A DNA stretch of 64,000 bases from Pandoraea anhela (GCF_902459655.1 NZ_CABPSB010000001.1:124001-188000); one strand, 5' to 3'; counted from the stretch's first letter, positions 18,470 to 29,201 are shown. The notes: generated by a model from the letters alone, not told the origin. Numbers and translations: made by a program.

Positions 18470-19735
18470 GTGAATCCCCCATCTTCGTCCACCGCCGCGA
18501 CCGCCGGCTACACCGAGCGCAACCACCGCTACTGGCGGCGCAATCTGGCGATCTGCGTCTTCGGTTCGTTCACTACGCTGGCCGGTCTGAGCATGTTGCT
18601 GCCGTTCCTGCCGCTCTATGTCAAGCAACTCGGCGTCACGCCGGAATCGGCGGTGATTCAGTGGTCCGGCGTCGCGTTCAGCGCGACGTTTCTCGGCACC
18701 GCGGTGACGGCGCCGATCTGGGGGCACCTTGCCGACCGCTTCGGCCGCCGCCCGATGCTCATCCGTGCGGCCGTCGGCATGGTGATCGTGACGTCGCTGA
18801 TCGGCATTGCACACAACGTCTATCAACTTGTTGCGCTTCGCCTGCTCTCGGGGCTGATCGGCGGGTACGCGTCGGCGTCCACGGTGATGATCGGCACACA
18901 GGCCCCACGCGATCGCGCCGGCTGGGCGTTGGGGGTGCTCTCCACCGGGGCACTCGCCGGCAATCTGATCGGGCCGCTGATCGGCGGTCTGCTGCCGCCG
19001 CTGTTGGGGATCCGGGGAACATTTTTCGCCTGTGCCGGCATGATCTCGATCACCGCGCTGCTCACCATCTTCGGCATTCGCGAAGATTTCGACAGCACGC
19101 GCGACAGCAAGCGCCGCGCCGCGTCGGCGAACGGCGCGCGCATGCCCCGCGCGCGTGTCGGCATCATCGCGGCCATTCTCTTTACCGGGATGATGGTGTT
19201 GCTCGCTAACATGTCCATCGAGCCGATCATCACCGTCTACATCGGCCAGTTGGGTGTCGACGGCCCGCACCTCACGCGAGTGGCCGGTGTCGTGATGGCA
19301 AGTTCGGCGCTCGGCAGCATGCTCACGGCGGCCAAGCTCGGCGCGCTGGCCGACCGGATCGGCAGTTGGCGCGTGATCGTCGGCTGTCTCATTGCGACGG
19401 CACTGGTCATGGTGCCGCAAGCGTTCGTCTCCGAGTGGTGGCAGTTGGCCGCGCTGCGGGTGTTGATGGGCATGACGCTGGCCGGCCTGCTGCCCGCGAT
19501 CGGCAAGCTCGCGCGCCACGCCGTGGACGAACGCAGCACAGGCAAGTTGCTCGGCTACCTTCAGTCGGCGCAATTCAGCGGTCAGGTGATCGGCCCGATC
19601 ATCGGCGGTCAGATCGCGGTACTGTTCGGGCTGCCTGCCGTGTTTTTCATGACGGCCATCCTCTTGCTGCTATGTAGCGTGCTTGCGAACCGGGCTCGCG
19701 CGATCAGCGCGCGCCTCGCGCAGCAACCGGCCTGA
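18470..19735 (+). CDS. MFS exporter, MdtG-like
   Basis: 421 residues, 12 membrane segments. It aligns clearly by eye with E. coli MdtG: LSMLLPFLPLYVKQLGV, PIWGHLADRFGRRPMLIRA (MFS motif A), GWALGVLSTGALAGNLIGPL (motif C). MdtG-type proteins export drugs such as fosfomycin in exchange for protons. The start is a GTG with GAGG five bases upstream. The spacing to the preceding LysR gene (143 bases) and to the convergent LysR gene (6 bases) suggests its own promoter. The natural substrate is unknown. Confidence 0.9.
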   Translation: MNPPSSSTAATAGYTERNHRYWRRNLAICVFGSFTTLAGLSMLLPFLPLYVKQLGVTPESAVIQWSGVAFSATFLGTAVTAPIWGHLADRFGRRPMLIRAAVGMVIVTSLIGIAHNVYQLVALRLLSGLIGGYASASTVMIGTQAPRDRAGWALGVLSTGALAGNLIGPLIGGLLPPLLGIRGTFFACAGMISITALLTIFGIREDFDSTRDSKRRAASANGARMPRARVGIIAAILFTGMMVLLANMSIEPIITVYIGQLGVDGPHLTRVAGVVMASSALGSMLTAAKLGALADRIGSWRVIVGCLIATALVMVPQAFVSEWWQLAALRVLMGMTLAGLLPAIGKLARHAVDERSTGKLLGYLQSAQFSGQVIGPIIGGQIAVLFGLPAVFFMTAILLLLCSVLANRARAISARLAQQPA

Positions 19736-19741
19736 CGGAGT

Positions 19742-20737
19742 TCATTCGCCTGCACGACCCGCGCGGCGCGAACGTCCGGCAGACGCCGGTACGGCAAGCG
19801 CCTCCTCCACAAACGCCATGAGCGCTTGCAGCCGCGCCGTCCGCCCGCGGCGCGTCGGCACCAGTAACGTGACGGGGGCACTCTCGAAGTCCCAGTCTGC
19901 GAGCACCCGTACGAGGCGGCCGGCAGCCACTGCCTCGCGGGTGTCCCACTCCGAGCGCAACACGAGGCCCAGCCCCTGTTCCGCCCATTCGCGTGCGACG
20001 CTGCCGTCGTTCGTCATGCAAGCCGGTACGACACGCACGCTGTCGCGGGTGGCCGGGCGCCGTGCCGTGGCTGCTATTGCCCCCTTTGCTCCCCTCGTAG
20101 CCATCGCAGACGGCGTCGCCCGACGCCGGAAGCGCCATAACGTCGCATCTTCGTCATTTTCCCGAAGGCACACGCACCGGTGCTGCAACAGCGCATGCGG
20201 ATCCGAGGGCGTGCCGTAGCGTTGCAGATACGCCGGGCTTGCGCACAGCCAGCGGTCGTTGGGCGCCAGCGGGCGGGCAATCCACGACGAGTCTCTCACC
20301 GTCCCCACATGGATGACGGCATCCGAATCGTGCTTGTCCGGCCAGGGCGTCTCGCGCAGATCGAGTTGCAGCGTCAGGTCGGGGTGCAGCAGCCCGAAGC
20401 GCGCAAGCACCGGGGCGACATGGTGACGTCCGTAACCGAACGGCGCTGAGATCCGCAACGTCCCGGTCAGTCGCTTGTCTTCGCGGCGAAACGATTCGGG
20501 CAGCGCGTCCAGTTGGGCGAGCAACGCCGAACCTTCGCGCGCGAGCCGCTCGCCCTCGGCCGTGAGGCTGAGTTGTCGCGAGGTACGCGTCGCGAGCGCC
20601 AGCCCGAGGGTCGCTTCGAGCTTGCGCAGACGGGCGGAAAGCGCAGGCGGCGTGACGTTCAGCATGCGCGCTGCCGCACTGAGCGATACCGACTGCGAGA
20701 GCGCCTCGATCAGGCGCAGGTCCTCGATCTGGATCAT
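19742..20737 (-). CDS. LysR-type regulator with an internal insertion
   Basis: 331 residues. The helix-turn-helix (LIEALSQSVSLSAAARMLNV, TPPALSARLRKLEATLGLAL) and the effector domain are standard, but between LWRFRR and VRVVPACMTNDG there are about 20 extra residues (ATPSAMATRGAKGAIAATAR and following), where most relatives have a short hairpin. The insertion keeps the frame. It is divergent from the D-threonine aldolase-like gene (218 bases between starts) and probably controls it. Effector unknown. Confidence 0.9.
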   Translation of the reverse strand: MIQIEDLRLIEALSQSVSLSAAARMLNVTPPALSARLRKLEATLGLALATRTSRQLSLTAEGERLAREGSALLAQLDALPESFRREDKRLTGTLRISAPFGYGRHHVAPVLARFGLLHPDLTLQLDLRETPWPDKHDSDAVIHVGTVRDSSWIARPLAPNDRWLCASPAYLQRYGTPSDPHALLQHRCVCLRENDEDATLWRFRRRATPSAMATRGAKGAIAATARRPATRDSVRVVPACMTNDGSVAREWAEQGLGLVLRSEWDTREAVAAGRLVRVLADWDFESAPVTLLVPTRRGRTARLQALMAFVEEALAVPASAGRSRRAGRAGE

Positions 20738-20955
20738 TAACCTGAGATGAATGTTGAATGTGCCGTCATTTAACCATGGCTTATTTTATTTTTCCTACAC
20801 TGCGTCCTGTCGCCTGGCCAAAGGCAGCCGTGTGCCGCACGTCCCCCTCACCGGAGAGGCGCAGCCCGACGCCTGTGCCCGACGCGAAGCGCTCCCCCTG
20901 AGACGCACACTCACGCTCGATCCCCGTACCCGAAGCCTCCACGAGACCCAGCGCC

Positions 20956-22122
20956 ATGACTTCGATGCACAACGTTCCGCTCGCGTCCTTGCAGACGCTC
21001 GATACGCTCGATACGCCCGCCGCCGTCATCGACGTGCCGCGCATGCTGCACAACATCCAGCGCATGCAGTCGCGCATGACGGCACTGGGCGTAAGCTTTC
21101 GCCCGCACGTCAAAACCAGCAAGTGCGTGGAAGTCGCGCACGCACAACTCGCTGCGGGCGCCGCCGGCGTGACCGTATCCACACTCAAGGAAGCCGCGCG
21201 TTTCTTCGACGACGGCGTGACCGACATTCTCTACGCGGTGGGCATGGTCGCGAGCAAGTTGCCTGCTGCGCTCGCGTTACGGCGGCGCGGCTGCGATCTG
21301 AAGATCGTCACCGACAGCGTGGCGTCGGCGCAGGCCATCGTCGCGTTCGGTGCCGAGTTCGGTGAAACGTTCGACGTGTGGATCGAGATCGACACGGACG
21401 GGCATCGCTCGGGCATCCGTCCCGACGACGACGCGCTCCTCGACGTCGCCCGGGTGCTGCATGACGGTGGCGCAACGCTCGGCGGCGTGATGACCCACGC
21501 GGGGTCCAGCTACGATTTCGATACTCCCGAAGCGCTGGCCGCTATCGCCGAGCAGGAACGCGCCGGTTGTGTGCGGGCCGCCACGCGCTTGCGCGACGCC
21601 GGTCTGCCCTGCCCGGTCGTGAGCGTCGGCTCAACACCGACGGCGCTTGCGGCGGCGCATCTCGACGGTGTGACGGAAGTGCGCGCCGGCGTGTATGTGT
21701 TCTTCGATCTCGTCATGCACAACGTCGGCGTGTGCACGACGGACGAACTGGCTCTGAGCGTGCTGACGACCGTCATCGGCCATCAGGCCGAAAAAGGCTG
21801 GGCCATCGTCGACGCCGGTTGGATGGCCATGAGCCGTGACCGCGGCACGCAAAAGCAGAAGCGCGATTTCGGTTACGGTCAGGTTTGCCGCATCGACGGT
21901 AGCGTGATGCCCGGCTACGTGCTGAGCGGTGCGAATCAGGAGCACGGCATTCTGTCGCGCGAAGGCGAACCCGATCCGGATATCGTCACGCGTTTTCCCA
22001 TCGGCACGCTGCTGCGTATTTTGCCGAACCACGCCTGTGCGACCGGGGCGCAATTCCCCGAGTACCACGCGTTCGGCCCCGATCGCGAACTCGCCACGTG
22101 GCCGCGACTGCATGGCTGGTAA
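20956..22122 (+). CDS. D-threonine aldolase / D-serine dehydratase-like enzyme
   Basis: 388 residues. The N-terminal alanine-racemase-type barrel carries the PLP lysine in FRPHVKTSKCVEVA (about residue 55); the C-terminal domain has HACATGAQF, the His-x-Cys metal site typical of D-threonine aldolase and eukaryotic-type D-serine dehydratase. Such enzymes cleave or deaminate D-3-hydroxyamino acids; which reaction occurs here cannot be read from sequence. The start ATG at 20956 is followed by a second ATG three codons later. The N terminus contains a TLD-TLD repeat from a 9-bp duplication. LysR control is likely. Confidence 0.86.
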   Translation: MTSMHNVPLASLQTLDTLDTPAAVIDVPRMLHNIQRMQSRMTALGVSFRPHVKTSKCVEVAHAQLAAGAAGVTVSTLKEAARFFDDGVTDILYAVGMVASKLPAALALRRRGCDLKIVTDSVASAQAIVAFGAEFGETFDVWIEIDTDGHRSGIRPDDDALLDVARVLHDGGATLGGVMTHAGSSYDFDTPEALAAIAEQERAGCVRAATRLRDAGLPCPVVSVGSTPTALAAAHLDGVTEVRAGVYVFFDLVMHNVGVCTTDELALSVLTTVIGHQAEKGWAIVDAGWMAMSRDRGTQKQKRDFGYGQVCRIDGSVMPGYVLSGANQEHGILSREGEPDPDIVTRFPIGTLLRILPNHACATGAQFPEYHAFGPDRELATWPRLHGW

Positions 22123-22336
22123 GTGAGCCGACGACCTACACGCCGATACGCGACGCGTGTCTCGCGCATACCGGCGCATACCGGAGCGCATCGGACCGTA
22201 TCGGCACCCATCGACCCTTCCCGCTTGCACGACGGATGCTTATGCCGTCGCGCGCCATAACGTATCCCGATTTCCTTGGTTCACGCGGGGACACACACCC
22301 GCTACGCTCGCGCTTTGCCTGTATCGGAGTGCATTC

Positions 22337-23425
22337 ATGAGCGTAGAAATCATCGGGATGATCACGGCGGCGCAGGGATCCGAAGTCGATCAACCCTCGG
22401 GCGCGGCTGTCGATCCCGCGTTCATTACGCGCATGGCCCAGGCCCATGAAACGGCAGGTTTCGACCGTGCACTGATCGGCTACTTTTCGAATGGTCCCGA
22501 GGGCAGCCTCGTGAGCAGCCACGTTGCGGCCGCAACGCAACGTCTGGGCATCCTGCTCGCGTATCGCCCCGGGGTGATCGCGGCGCCGCTTGCCGCACGG
22601 CAGCTCGCCACGCTCGACCAGTTCTCGCGCGGACGTCTCGCGCTCAACGTCGTCTCCGGCGGCAACGACGCCGATCTGCGGCGCGACGGCGACTTCCTCG
22701 ATCACAACGCTCGCTATACCCGCACCGACGAATACCTCGAAGCCCTCAAGCGCATCTGGACCGCCGACACGCCTGTCGATTTCACGGGCGACCATTACCG
22801 CTTCGAGCAGGCGTCGCCTGCCGTGCAGACATGGCAGAAGCCGCATATTCCGATCTATTTCAGCGGCGCGTCCGACGCGGCGATCGATGTCGCCGCCCGT
22901 CACGCCGACACGTACATGCTGTGGGGCGAGCCGCTCGACGCGGTCGAAGCGCTCGTCGCGCGCGTGCGTGCAGCGGCGCAACGCCATGGCCGCAAGCCGC
23001 GCTTTTCGATCTCGTTCCGCCCGATCGTGGCCGATACCGAGGCGCAAGCGTGGGCGCGTGCCGACGACGTGCTGCGTCAGGTCAAGGCGACGCGCGAGCG
23101 GCTCGGCCTGCGCACCGAAGCGCCCGAGAACGTTGGCTCGCAACGGTTGCTGGCCGCGGCGCAACGCGGTGACGTCGTGGATGAACGTCTTTGGATGGGG
23201 GTGGCCAAGGCGACGGGCGCGCGATGGAACTCGACGGCGCTCGTGGGCACCGCCGAGCAGGTCGCGCAGTCGCTGGGCCGCTATTACGCGCTGGGGGTCG
23301 ACACTTTCCTCATTCGCGGCTTCGACCCGTTGGGCGACACGATCCGATACGGCGAAACGCTGATTCCGGCCATCCGCCGTCACACGGCAGAACTCGACCG
23401 CCGACGCACGCCGCAGGCGGCGTGA
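22337..23425 (+). CDS. FMNH2-dependent (LLM) monooxygenase, SsuD-like
   Basis: 362 residues, luciferase-like barrel. FDRALIGYFSNGPEGSLVSS, LDQFSRGRLALNVVSGGND and YTRTDEYLEALKRIWTADTP are close to alkanesulfonate monooxygenase SsuD and related enzymes that release sulfite from organosulfonates with FMNH2 and oxygen. The ATG at 22337 gives the family N terminus; in-frame sequence upstream to 22157 is unrelated. The next gene, 64 bases on, is a sulfonate-type binding protein, which supports a sulfur-scavenging role. No flavin reductase (SsuE) is present nearby. Confidence 0.88.
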   Translation: MSVEIIGMITAAQGSEVDQPSGAAVDPAFITRMAQAHETAGFDRALIGYFSNGPEGSLVSSHVAAATQRLGILLAYRPGVIAAPLAARQLATLDQFSRGRLALNVVSGGNDADLRRDGDFLDHNARYTRTDEYLEALKRIWTADTPVDFTGDHYRFEQASPAVQTWQKPHIPIYFSGASDAAIDVAARHADTYMLWGEPLDAVEALVARVRAAAQRHGRKPRFSISFRPIVADTEAQAWARADDVLRQVKATRERLGLRTEAPENVGSQRLLAAAQRGDVVDERLWMGVAKATGARWNSTALVGTAEQVAQSLGRYYALGVDTFLIRGFDPLGDTIRYGETLIPAIRRHTAELDRRRTPQAA

Positions 23426-23489
23426 ACTTCGTCGTTATCGCCTCCGCTCTCTCTCAAACGTCTCTTCAATCGCTTTTCAGACAGGTGTC

Positions 23490-24524
23490 ATGATGTTGCT
23501 GCACTGGATCCGTCGGGCCCGCCTTGCCGCGCGTGCGCTTTCCCTCACGGCTTTCACCGCGCTCGCGGCGCTTGCGACCCTGCCCGCCGGCCCGGCCAGC
23601 GCGCAGGGCGTCACGCTGCGTGTGGGCGATCAGAACTACTACAACGTGCGTGCCTCGATGGAGGCCTCGGGGGCGCTCGAAGGCGCAACCTATCAGGTCG
23701 AATGGAAGCACTTCCAGTCGGCAGCCCCGGTCGCCGAGGGCCTCAACGCGGGGGCGCTCGATCTCGGTTTCCTCGGTGATTCGGGCTTCCTTTTCCTCGC
23801 GGCGAAAGGCGCGCCGGTCAAGCTGATCGCCGTGTCGCGTCAGAACCCGGACACGATTGCGCTGCTCGTGCCGAAGGACTCACCGGTCAAGTCGATTCAG
23901 GATCTCAAGGGCAAAAAGGTCGCTTACTGGCCCGGGGCGTGGAGCCAGCAACTGACGCTGCGCGCGCTGGAAAAAGCCGGTCTGCCCACGGACTATGTGC
24001 AGTTCGTCAAGCTCATGCCGGTCGATGCCGCCGTGGCCCTGCCCAACGGCGCGATCGACGCCTTCCCGGTCTGGGAGCCGTACATTTCGCAGCAAGTGGT
24101 GCACAACGGCGCGCGGGCGATCATCACGGCGCGCAATCTGATGCCGGGCCTGAGCAGCGTGGCCGCGTATGCGCCGTCGGTGAGCGCGAAGCGCGAGGCG
24201 ATTGCCGACTTTTTGGTGCGTTTGCAAAAGGCTCGGGCCTGGGTCGAGAGCCACAAGGATGTCTATGCCGATCAGTGGGCGAAGAAAGCCGGACTGGATC
24301 GTGACGTCGCCCGTCACTGGATCGGTCAGGCGGGCATGACCGTCGACGCCGTCGACAAGCAAGCCGTGGCGGACTATCAAGGGACCAGCGACTTCCTGAC
24401 GCAGACCGGCGCACTGCCGAACCGGTTCGACGTGAGCAACATCGTCGACACGTCGTTCACGCAAGTGCTGGAAGCCAGGGGGCAAACGAAGGGGCAGCCG
24501 GCGCGGCAAAGCGCGTCACGTTGA
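23490..24524 (+). CDS. ABC substrate-binding protein, aliphatic sulfonate (SsuA) type
   Basis: 344 residues with a Sec signal peptide (ARALSLTAFTALAALATLPA, cleavage after ASAQ near residue 39). The mature part is of the SsuA family: VEWKHFQSAAPVAEGLNAGA, LDLGFLGDSGFLFLAAKGAP, NGAIDAFPVWEPYISQQ. It follows the LLM monooxygenase and probably supplies it with a sulfonate, but no permease or ATPase follows: the operon stops in an aconitase remnant. The C-terminal tail (GQTKGQPARQSASR) is not conserved in type. Confidence 0.88.
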   Translation: MMLLHWIRRARLAARALSLTAFTALAALATLPAGPASAQGVTLRVGDQNYYNVRASMEASGALEGATYQVEWKHFQSAAPVAEGLNAGALDLGFLGDSGFLFLAAKGAPVKLIAVSRQNPDTIALLVPKDSPVKSIQDLKGKKVAYWPGAWSQQLTLRALEKAGLPTDYVQFVKLMPVDAAVALPNGAIDAFPVWEPYISQQVVHNGARAIITARNLMPGLSSVAAYAPSVSAKREAIADFLVRLQKARAWVESHKDVYADQWAKKAGLDRDVARHWIGQAGMTVDAVDKQAVADYQGTSDFLTQTGALPNRFDVSNIVDTSFTQVLEARGQTKGQPARQSASR

Positions 24525-24726
24525 TGCGCGCGGAACTGCGGGCAATGACCGCCATGCCACCGAACAGACGCGGCGAGCGCGCCGCGTGCTCACGACTGCT
24601 GCCCTCGCCATAGTTGAAGTCGCCGTCGATCACCCAGGGCACTCCCGCCGCCCGATACGCACGTGCGGCCTCGGCCGGCGTGACGTTCTCATCCCTATGA
24701 GGCCAGTCCACGGTGCGTCCCGTCAC
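24525..24726 (-). pseudogene. Remnant of an aconitase-family gene (swivel domain)
   Basis: Read on the minus strand, this stretch encodes TGRTVDWPH...VTPAEAARAYRAAGVPWVI, then GDFNYGEGSSREHAARSPRL and FGGMAVIARSSARIN. GD.NYGEGSSREHAA and the following GG.A.I..S.ARI are the substrate-binding signature of the C-terminal domain of aconitases. Before 24726 only unrelated sequence with stops is found in this frame, and after ARIN the match ends abruptly at the 3' end of the sulfonate-binding protein gene. About 65 of some 870 residues remain, so this is a truncated relic, not a working gene. Confidence 0.8.
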
Positions 24727-24898
24727 CCCGTTCGGGTGTGACGGCGGGCGTGTGCTCGATCACTCGTCGTCCGCCGTGACGGACGCCGTGTTGCACCGCG
24801 AGGCCGAGTTCGGCATTCACATCGCCGGATCGCGGTCGCATCACGCCGATCTGGTCGGCTTGCCTGTCGCGCAGGATCCGTTCGTGCGGATCTGTCAT

Positions 24899-25795
24899 TC
24901 ATCGCCGGGATGCCTGACTCAGCATCCACTCGCGAAACTGCCGCAAGGCCGAGCGCTGTTGCAGCCGCTCGCGCGGGTAACACAGATAGTGACCGTGACG
25001 CGGCACATCGACGCCGGCGTCCACCGGCACGACCAGCCGCCCCGCCTCCACCGCCTCGTGCGCCAGAAACTCCGGCACCATCCCCACGCCCATGCCCGCC
25101 TCGGCCGCCTGAAGCAAAACCGAATATTGCTCGAAGCGCGGCCCCGGCCGGTGTGCGTGCGGCGCAACGTCGTAACTCGCCGCCCACGTGCCCCAGACTT
25201 CCTCGGCCTGGTTATGCACCAGCCTCGGCGCGCGGGCGATGTCCGTGGCGTACGCCAGCGGATAACGCGCGAGAAACGATGGCGCGCACACCGGCACGAA
25301 GCGGCGACCGTCCAGGTACTCGCTGACGACGCCCTCCCACGCGCCGTCGCCATAACGTACCGCGGCGTCGAGCGTGAACGGAAACGCGTCGCCATGGGCA
25401 AGGTGACGGCTGAAACTCAGCGTCACGCCCGGCGTGCTCGCCAGAAAATCCGGCAGTCGCGGAATCAGCCACTTGGTGGTGAACGTCGGCACGCTCGCAA
25501 TCGTCAGCAGATCGCTCTCGCCGCGCGACGTCATCAGCTCCAGCGAGGCGTTGCCGATCTCGCGTAACGGCTCGGCCACCCGGTCGTGATAGCGACGCCC
25601 GGCCTCGGTGAGTACCAGATGGCGGCCCTCGCGCACGAACAGCGCCGCGCCGACCACCCCCTCCAGCGACGCGATCTGACGGCTCACGGCGCTCGGCGTA
25701 AGACCCAACTCACGGGCGGCACGAGAAAAATTCAAGTGCCTTGCGGCACTGGTGAAGGCGAGCAACTCGGCGACGTTGGGATAGCAATGGCGCAT
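24899..25795 (-). CDS. LysR-type regulator, GcvA-like
   Basis: 298 residues: helix-turn-helix (LLAFTSAARHLNFSRAAREL, GLTPSAVSRQIASLEGVVGA) and a GcvA/AmpR-group effector domain (LLTIASVPTFTTKWLIPRLP, FTLDAAVRYGDGAWEG). It starts at the ATG 25795; an in-frame reading up to 26155 has no ribosome site and no family similarity. It is divergent from the ABC importer operon (253 bases between starts) and is the likely regulator of it. Confidence 0.92.
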   Translation of the reverse strand: MRHCYPNVAELLAFTSAARHLNFSRAARELGLTPSAVSRQIASLEGVVGAALFVREGRHLVLTEAGRRYHDRVAEPLREIGNASLELMTSRGESDLLTIASVPTFTTKWLIPRLPDFLASTPGVTLSFSRHLAHGDAFPFTLDAAVRYGDGAWEGVVSEYLDGRRFVPVCAPSFLARYPLAYATDIARAPRLVHNQAEEVWGTWAASYDVAPHAHRPGPRFEQYSVLLQAAEAGMGVGMVPEFLAHEAVEAGRLVVPVDAGVDVPRHGHYLCYPRERLQQRSALRQFREWMLSQASRR

Positions 25796-26048
25796 CGGTG
25801 AAGGTAAGCCGGGCGGGGTTGTCGTTCGTTGGCGAGCCCGCGTTGCGCTTCGCCAACTGTTCCGTTTCCGCACAGAACGATGCCCGATTCGTGTGTTTTC
25901 TTCATGACAATGACATTTCAGACGACGACACTCTCGCCCAACGTCGATCCGGCTGTCTTGCTCGCCATCGCCTTCTGCCAGTAAGGGATTGCAAAACACC
26001 ACGTCGACCGAACCGAATTCGTTACCGTATGCCGTCCAGGTTTTCTCG

Positions 26049-26944
26049 ATGTCCGACGTCCACGCCGACCGCTTTGCCCCAACTGTGCCACCCCGGCACA
26101 GTCCAGCCCCTGCCGATGCACGGGCCGCCGGGCATTCGGTATACCGCTCGCGCACCGGGCACCTGTTGTGGATCGTGCGCGCGGTCGCCGCGCTTTTCCT
26201 GATTTACCTGTGCTTGCCGGTGGCGCTGCTGCTGATCGGCGCCTTCGGGCAGACGTGGACGAACACCGTGTTGCCGGCCGGCATGACCGGACATTGGTTC
26301 GTCGACCTCGCGGGCGATCCCTCGTTCCGCCGCGCGTTCTCCACGAGCCTCATCGTGGCGCTTGGCTGCTGTGCCCTGACCGCGCTTGTCGGCCTGCCGC
26401 TCGCCTATACGCTTCACCACCGCTCGCGCAGCGGACGCGGTGCGTTCGCGCGTCTGGTCACGCTGTTGCCGGTGGCTGTGCCGGCGCTCACGCTCGGCTT
26501 CGGCTACATCGCGGTGTTCAGCGGCGATACGCTGCCCTGGCTGGGTTCGCTCTGGCTGCTGGTGCTGGCGCATGGGGTGCTCACGTTGCCGTACCTCACG
26601 CAAACGCTGCTCGCCGACCTGCGCCATCTCGACATCGCCAAGCTCGAAGACTGCGCCGCCACGCTGGGCGCCTCGCCGCTGCGGCAGTTCCTGACCATCG
26701 CCGTGCCCAACCTCACGCATAGCCTCGTGGCCGGTCTGGTGATGGTCGCCGCGCTGTCCATCGGCGAATTCCAGATTTCCAATCTCATCGCGGGTTTCCG
26801 CTATCGCAACTATCCGGTGGTGCTGCTCCAGGCGTTCTACGGCGCGACCGGCTTCGCCTGCGCCGCCACCGTCGTACTGCTCGTGCTCGCGCTCGCCGCG
26901 ACCGGCATGTCGATCGTTGCCGCCTCCCGCCAGAAGGTCAGTTC

Positions 26945-26948
<4 letters not shown>
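26049..26948 (+). CDS. ABC importer permease (iron/aminoethylphosphonate-type)
   Basis: 299 residues, six membrane segments of the MetI-like fold with the cytoplasmic coupling loop EDCAATLGASPLRQFLTIAV. The type (one six-segment half, paired with a second gene) matches importers for ferric iron, thiamine, putrescine or 2-aminoethylphosphonate. The start ATG (MSDVHADRF) is chosen over one 60 bases upstream because the latter extends an already long soluble leader. Its stop overlaps the ATPase start by four bases (ATGA), so the two are translationally coupled. Confidence 0.87.
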
Positions 26949-27982
<1,034 letters not shown>

Positions 27983-28058
27983 GCGGACGTCGAGCGACCA
28001 CGATGCCAACGCGATGCGCCTGACCCAACATTCCTTACCTGATGCCCCATACGGAGCC

Positions 28059-29201
28059 ATGTCGATGATTCACCCCCTTCCTTCCCTGCGCGCGCGTACG
28101 CTGCCCGCACTGGCCACTCTCGCCACCCTGGCTGCGTCGTTCGCGCTGTTGACGGCTGCCGCCCCCTCGGCGTTCGCGCAAAGCGGCACGCCGGCGGCGG
28201 CCCCCGCTCCGCTCTATCCGGGCGAAGCCGAGTTGTACGCCAAGGCGGCCGAAGAAGGTCTCGTCGTCTCGTTCGACACCGGTCCGGAATGGGCCAACTG
28301 GAAGGCGCTCTTCGCCGAATTCCGCAAGCGCTATCCGAAGGTTGAAATCACGTACAACGACATCGGGTCGGCCGCGACCGTGACCGCGCTCGACAAGGCG
28401 CGCCGCCGTCCGCAGGCCGACACGGCCTACTACTTCGCGGGTTCGGCGCTCGACGCCGTGCAGAAAGATGTCGTCGCGCCGTTCAAGCCGATCAACTTCG
28501 ACACGCTGCCGAAGGTCTTCCGCGACAACGACGGCCGCTGGTTCACCATTCACTCGCTCAACATCGCGTTCCTCGTGAACACGAAACTGGTCAAGCACGT
28601 GCCGCAATCGTGGGCGGATCTGCTCAAGCCGGAATACAAGAACTCGGTGGTGTATCTGGATCCGCGCTCGACCGGTCAGGGACAAGTCGCCGTGTTCGCC
28701 GCCGCATACGCCTTCGGCGGCAACGTGGACAATCCGAAGCCGGGCGCCGACTTTTTCGGCAAACTGCGCGACGCAGGCAACGTCATGCGTGTCGAAGGCA
28801 CCACGCCGTACGCCAAGTTCGTCAAGGGCGAAATTCCGATTCTTATCGGTTATGAGAACGACGGCCTGAAAGCCAAGTACACCGACGGCATGGGCGACGC
28901 CGCACAGGTCGTGATTCCGAAGGAAGCCAGCGTGTCGGCGCCGTACGCCATCAGCCTGGTCAAGAACGGCCCGAACCCGGAAGCCGCCAAGCTCTGGCTC
29001 AATCTCATCATGAGCCCGGTCGGTCAGTCGCTGTTCGCGCAAGGCTACGTGCGCCCGGCGGTGCCCGGCACGCCGTTCACGGCGGAGATGCGTGCCCGCA
29101 TGCCGGATGCCCCGCAAGTCCACCCGCTCGACGTCGCCCGCGCCGCTGCACAGAAGGCGGAAGTCGATCGTCTGTGGGCGGCCGCCGCGCTCGCCAAGTG
29201 A
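28059..29201 (+). CDS. ABC importer substrate-binding protein, family 1
   Basis: 380 residues with a Sec signal peptide (LPALATLATLAASFALLTAA, cleavage after AFAQ near residue 43). The mature part is a family-1 binding protein (VVSFDTGPEWANWKALFAEF, NIAFLVNTKLVKHVPQSWAD, YLDPRSTGQGQVAVFAAAYA, IPILIGYENDGLKAKYTDG). This group binds ferric iron, thiamine, polyamines, sugars or aminoethylphosphonate. I do not see the twin tyrosines of the ferric-binding proteins at the usual place, so iron is less likely. It lies third in the operon, 76 bases after the ATPase; the ATG at 28059 has GGAG upstream. Confidence 0.88.
   Translation: MSMIHPLPSLRARTLPALATLATLAASFALLTAAAPSAFAQSGTPAAAPAPLYPGEAELYAKAAEEGLVVSFDTGPEWANWKALFAEFRKRYPKVEITYNDIGSAATVTALDKARRRPQADTAYYFAGSALDAVQKDVVAPFKPINFDTLPKVFRDNDGRWFTIHSLNIAFLVNTKLVKHVPQSWADLLKPEYKNSVVYLDPRSTGQGQVAVFAAAYAFGGNVDNPKPGADFFGKLRDAGNVMRVEGTTPYAKFVKGEIPILIGYENDGLKAKYTDGMGDAAQVVIPKEASVSAPYAISLVKNGPNPEAAKLWLNLIMSPVGQSLFAQGYVRPAVPGTPFTAEMRARMPDAPQVHPLDVARAAAQKAEVDRLWAAAALAK

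Noticed and set aside
28059-29201. Calling the family-1 binding protein ferric-iron specific
   Set aside because: The characteristic Tyr-Tyr iron ligands were not found at the usual place and no Fur box precedes the operon.
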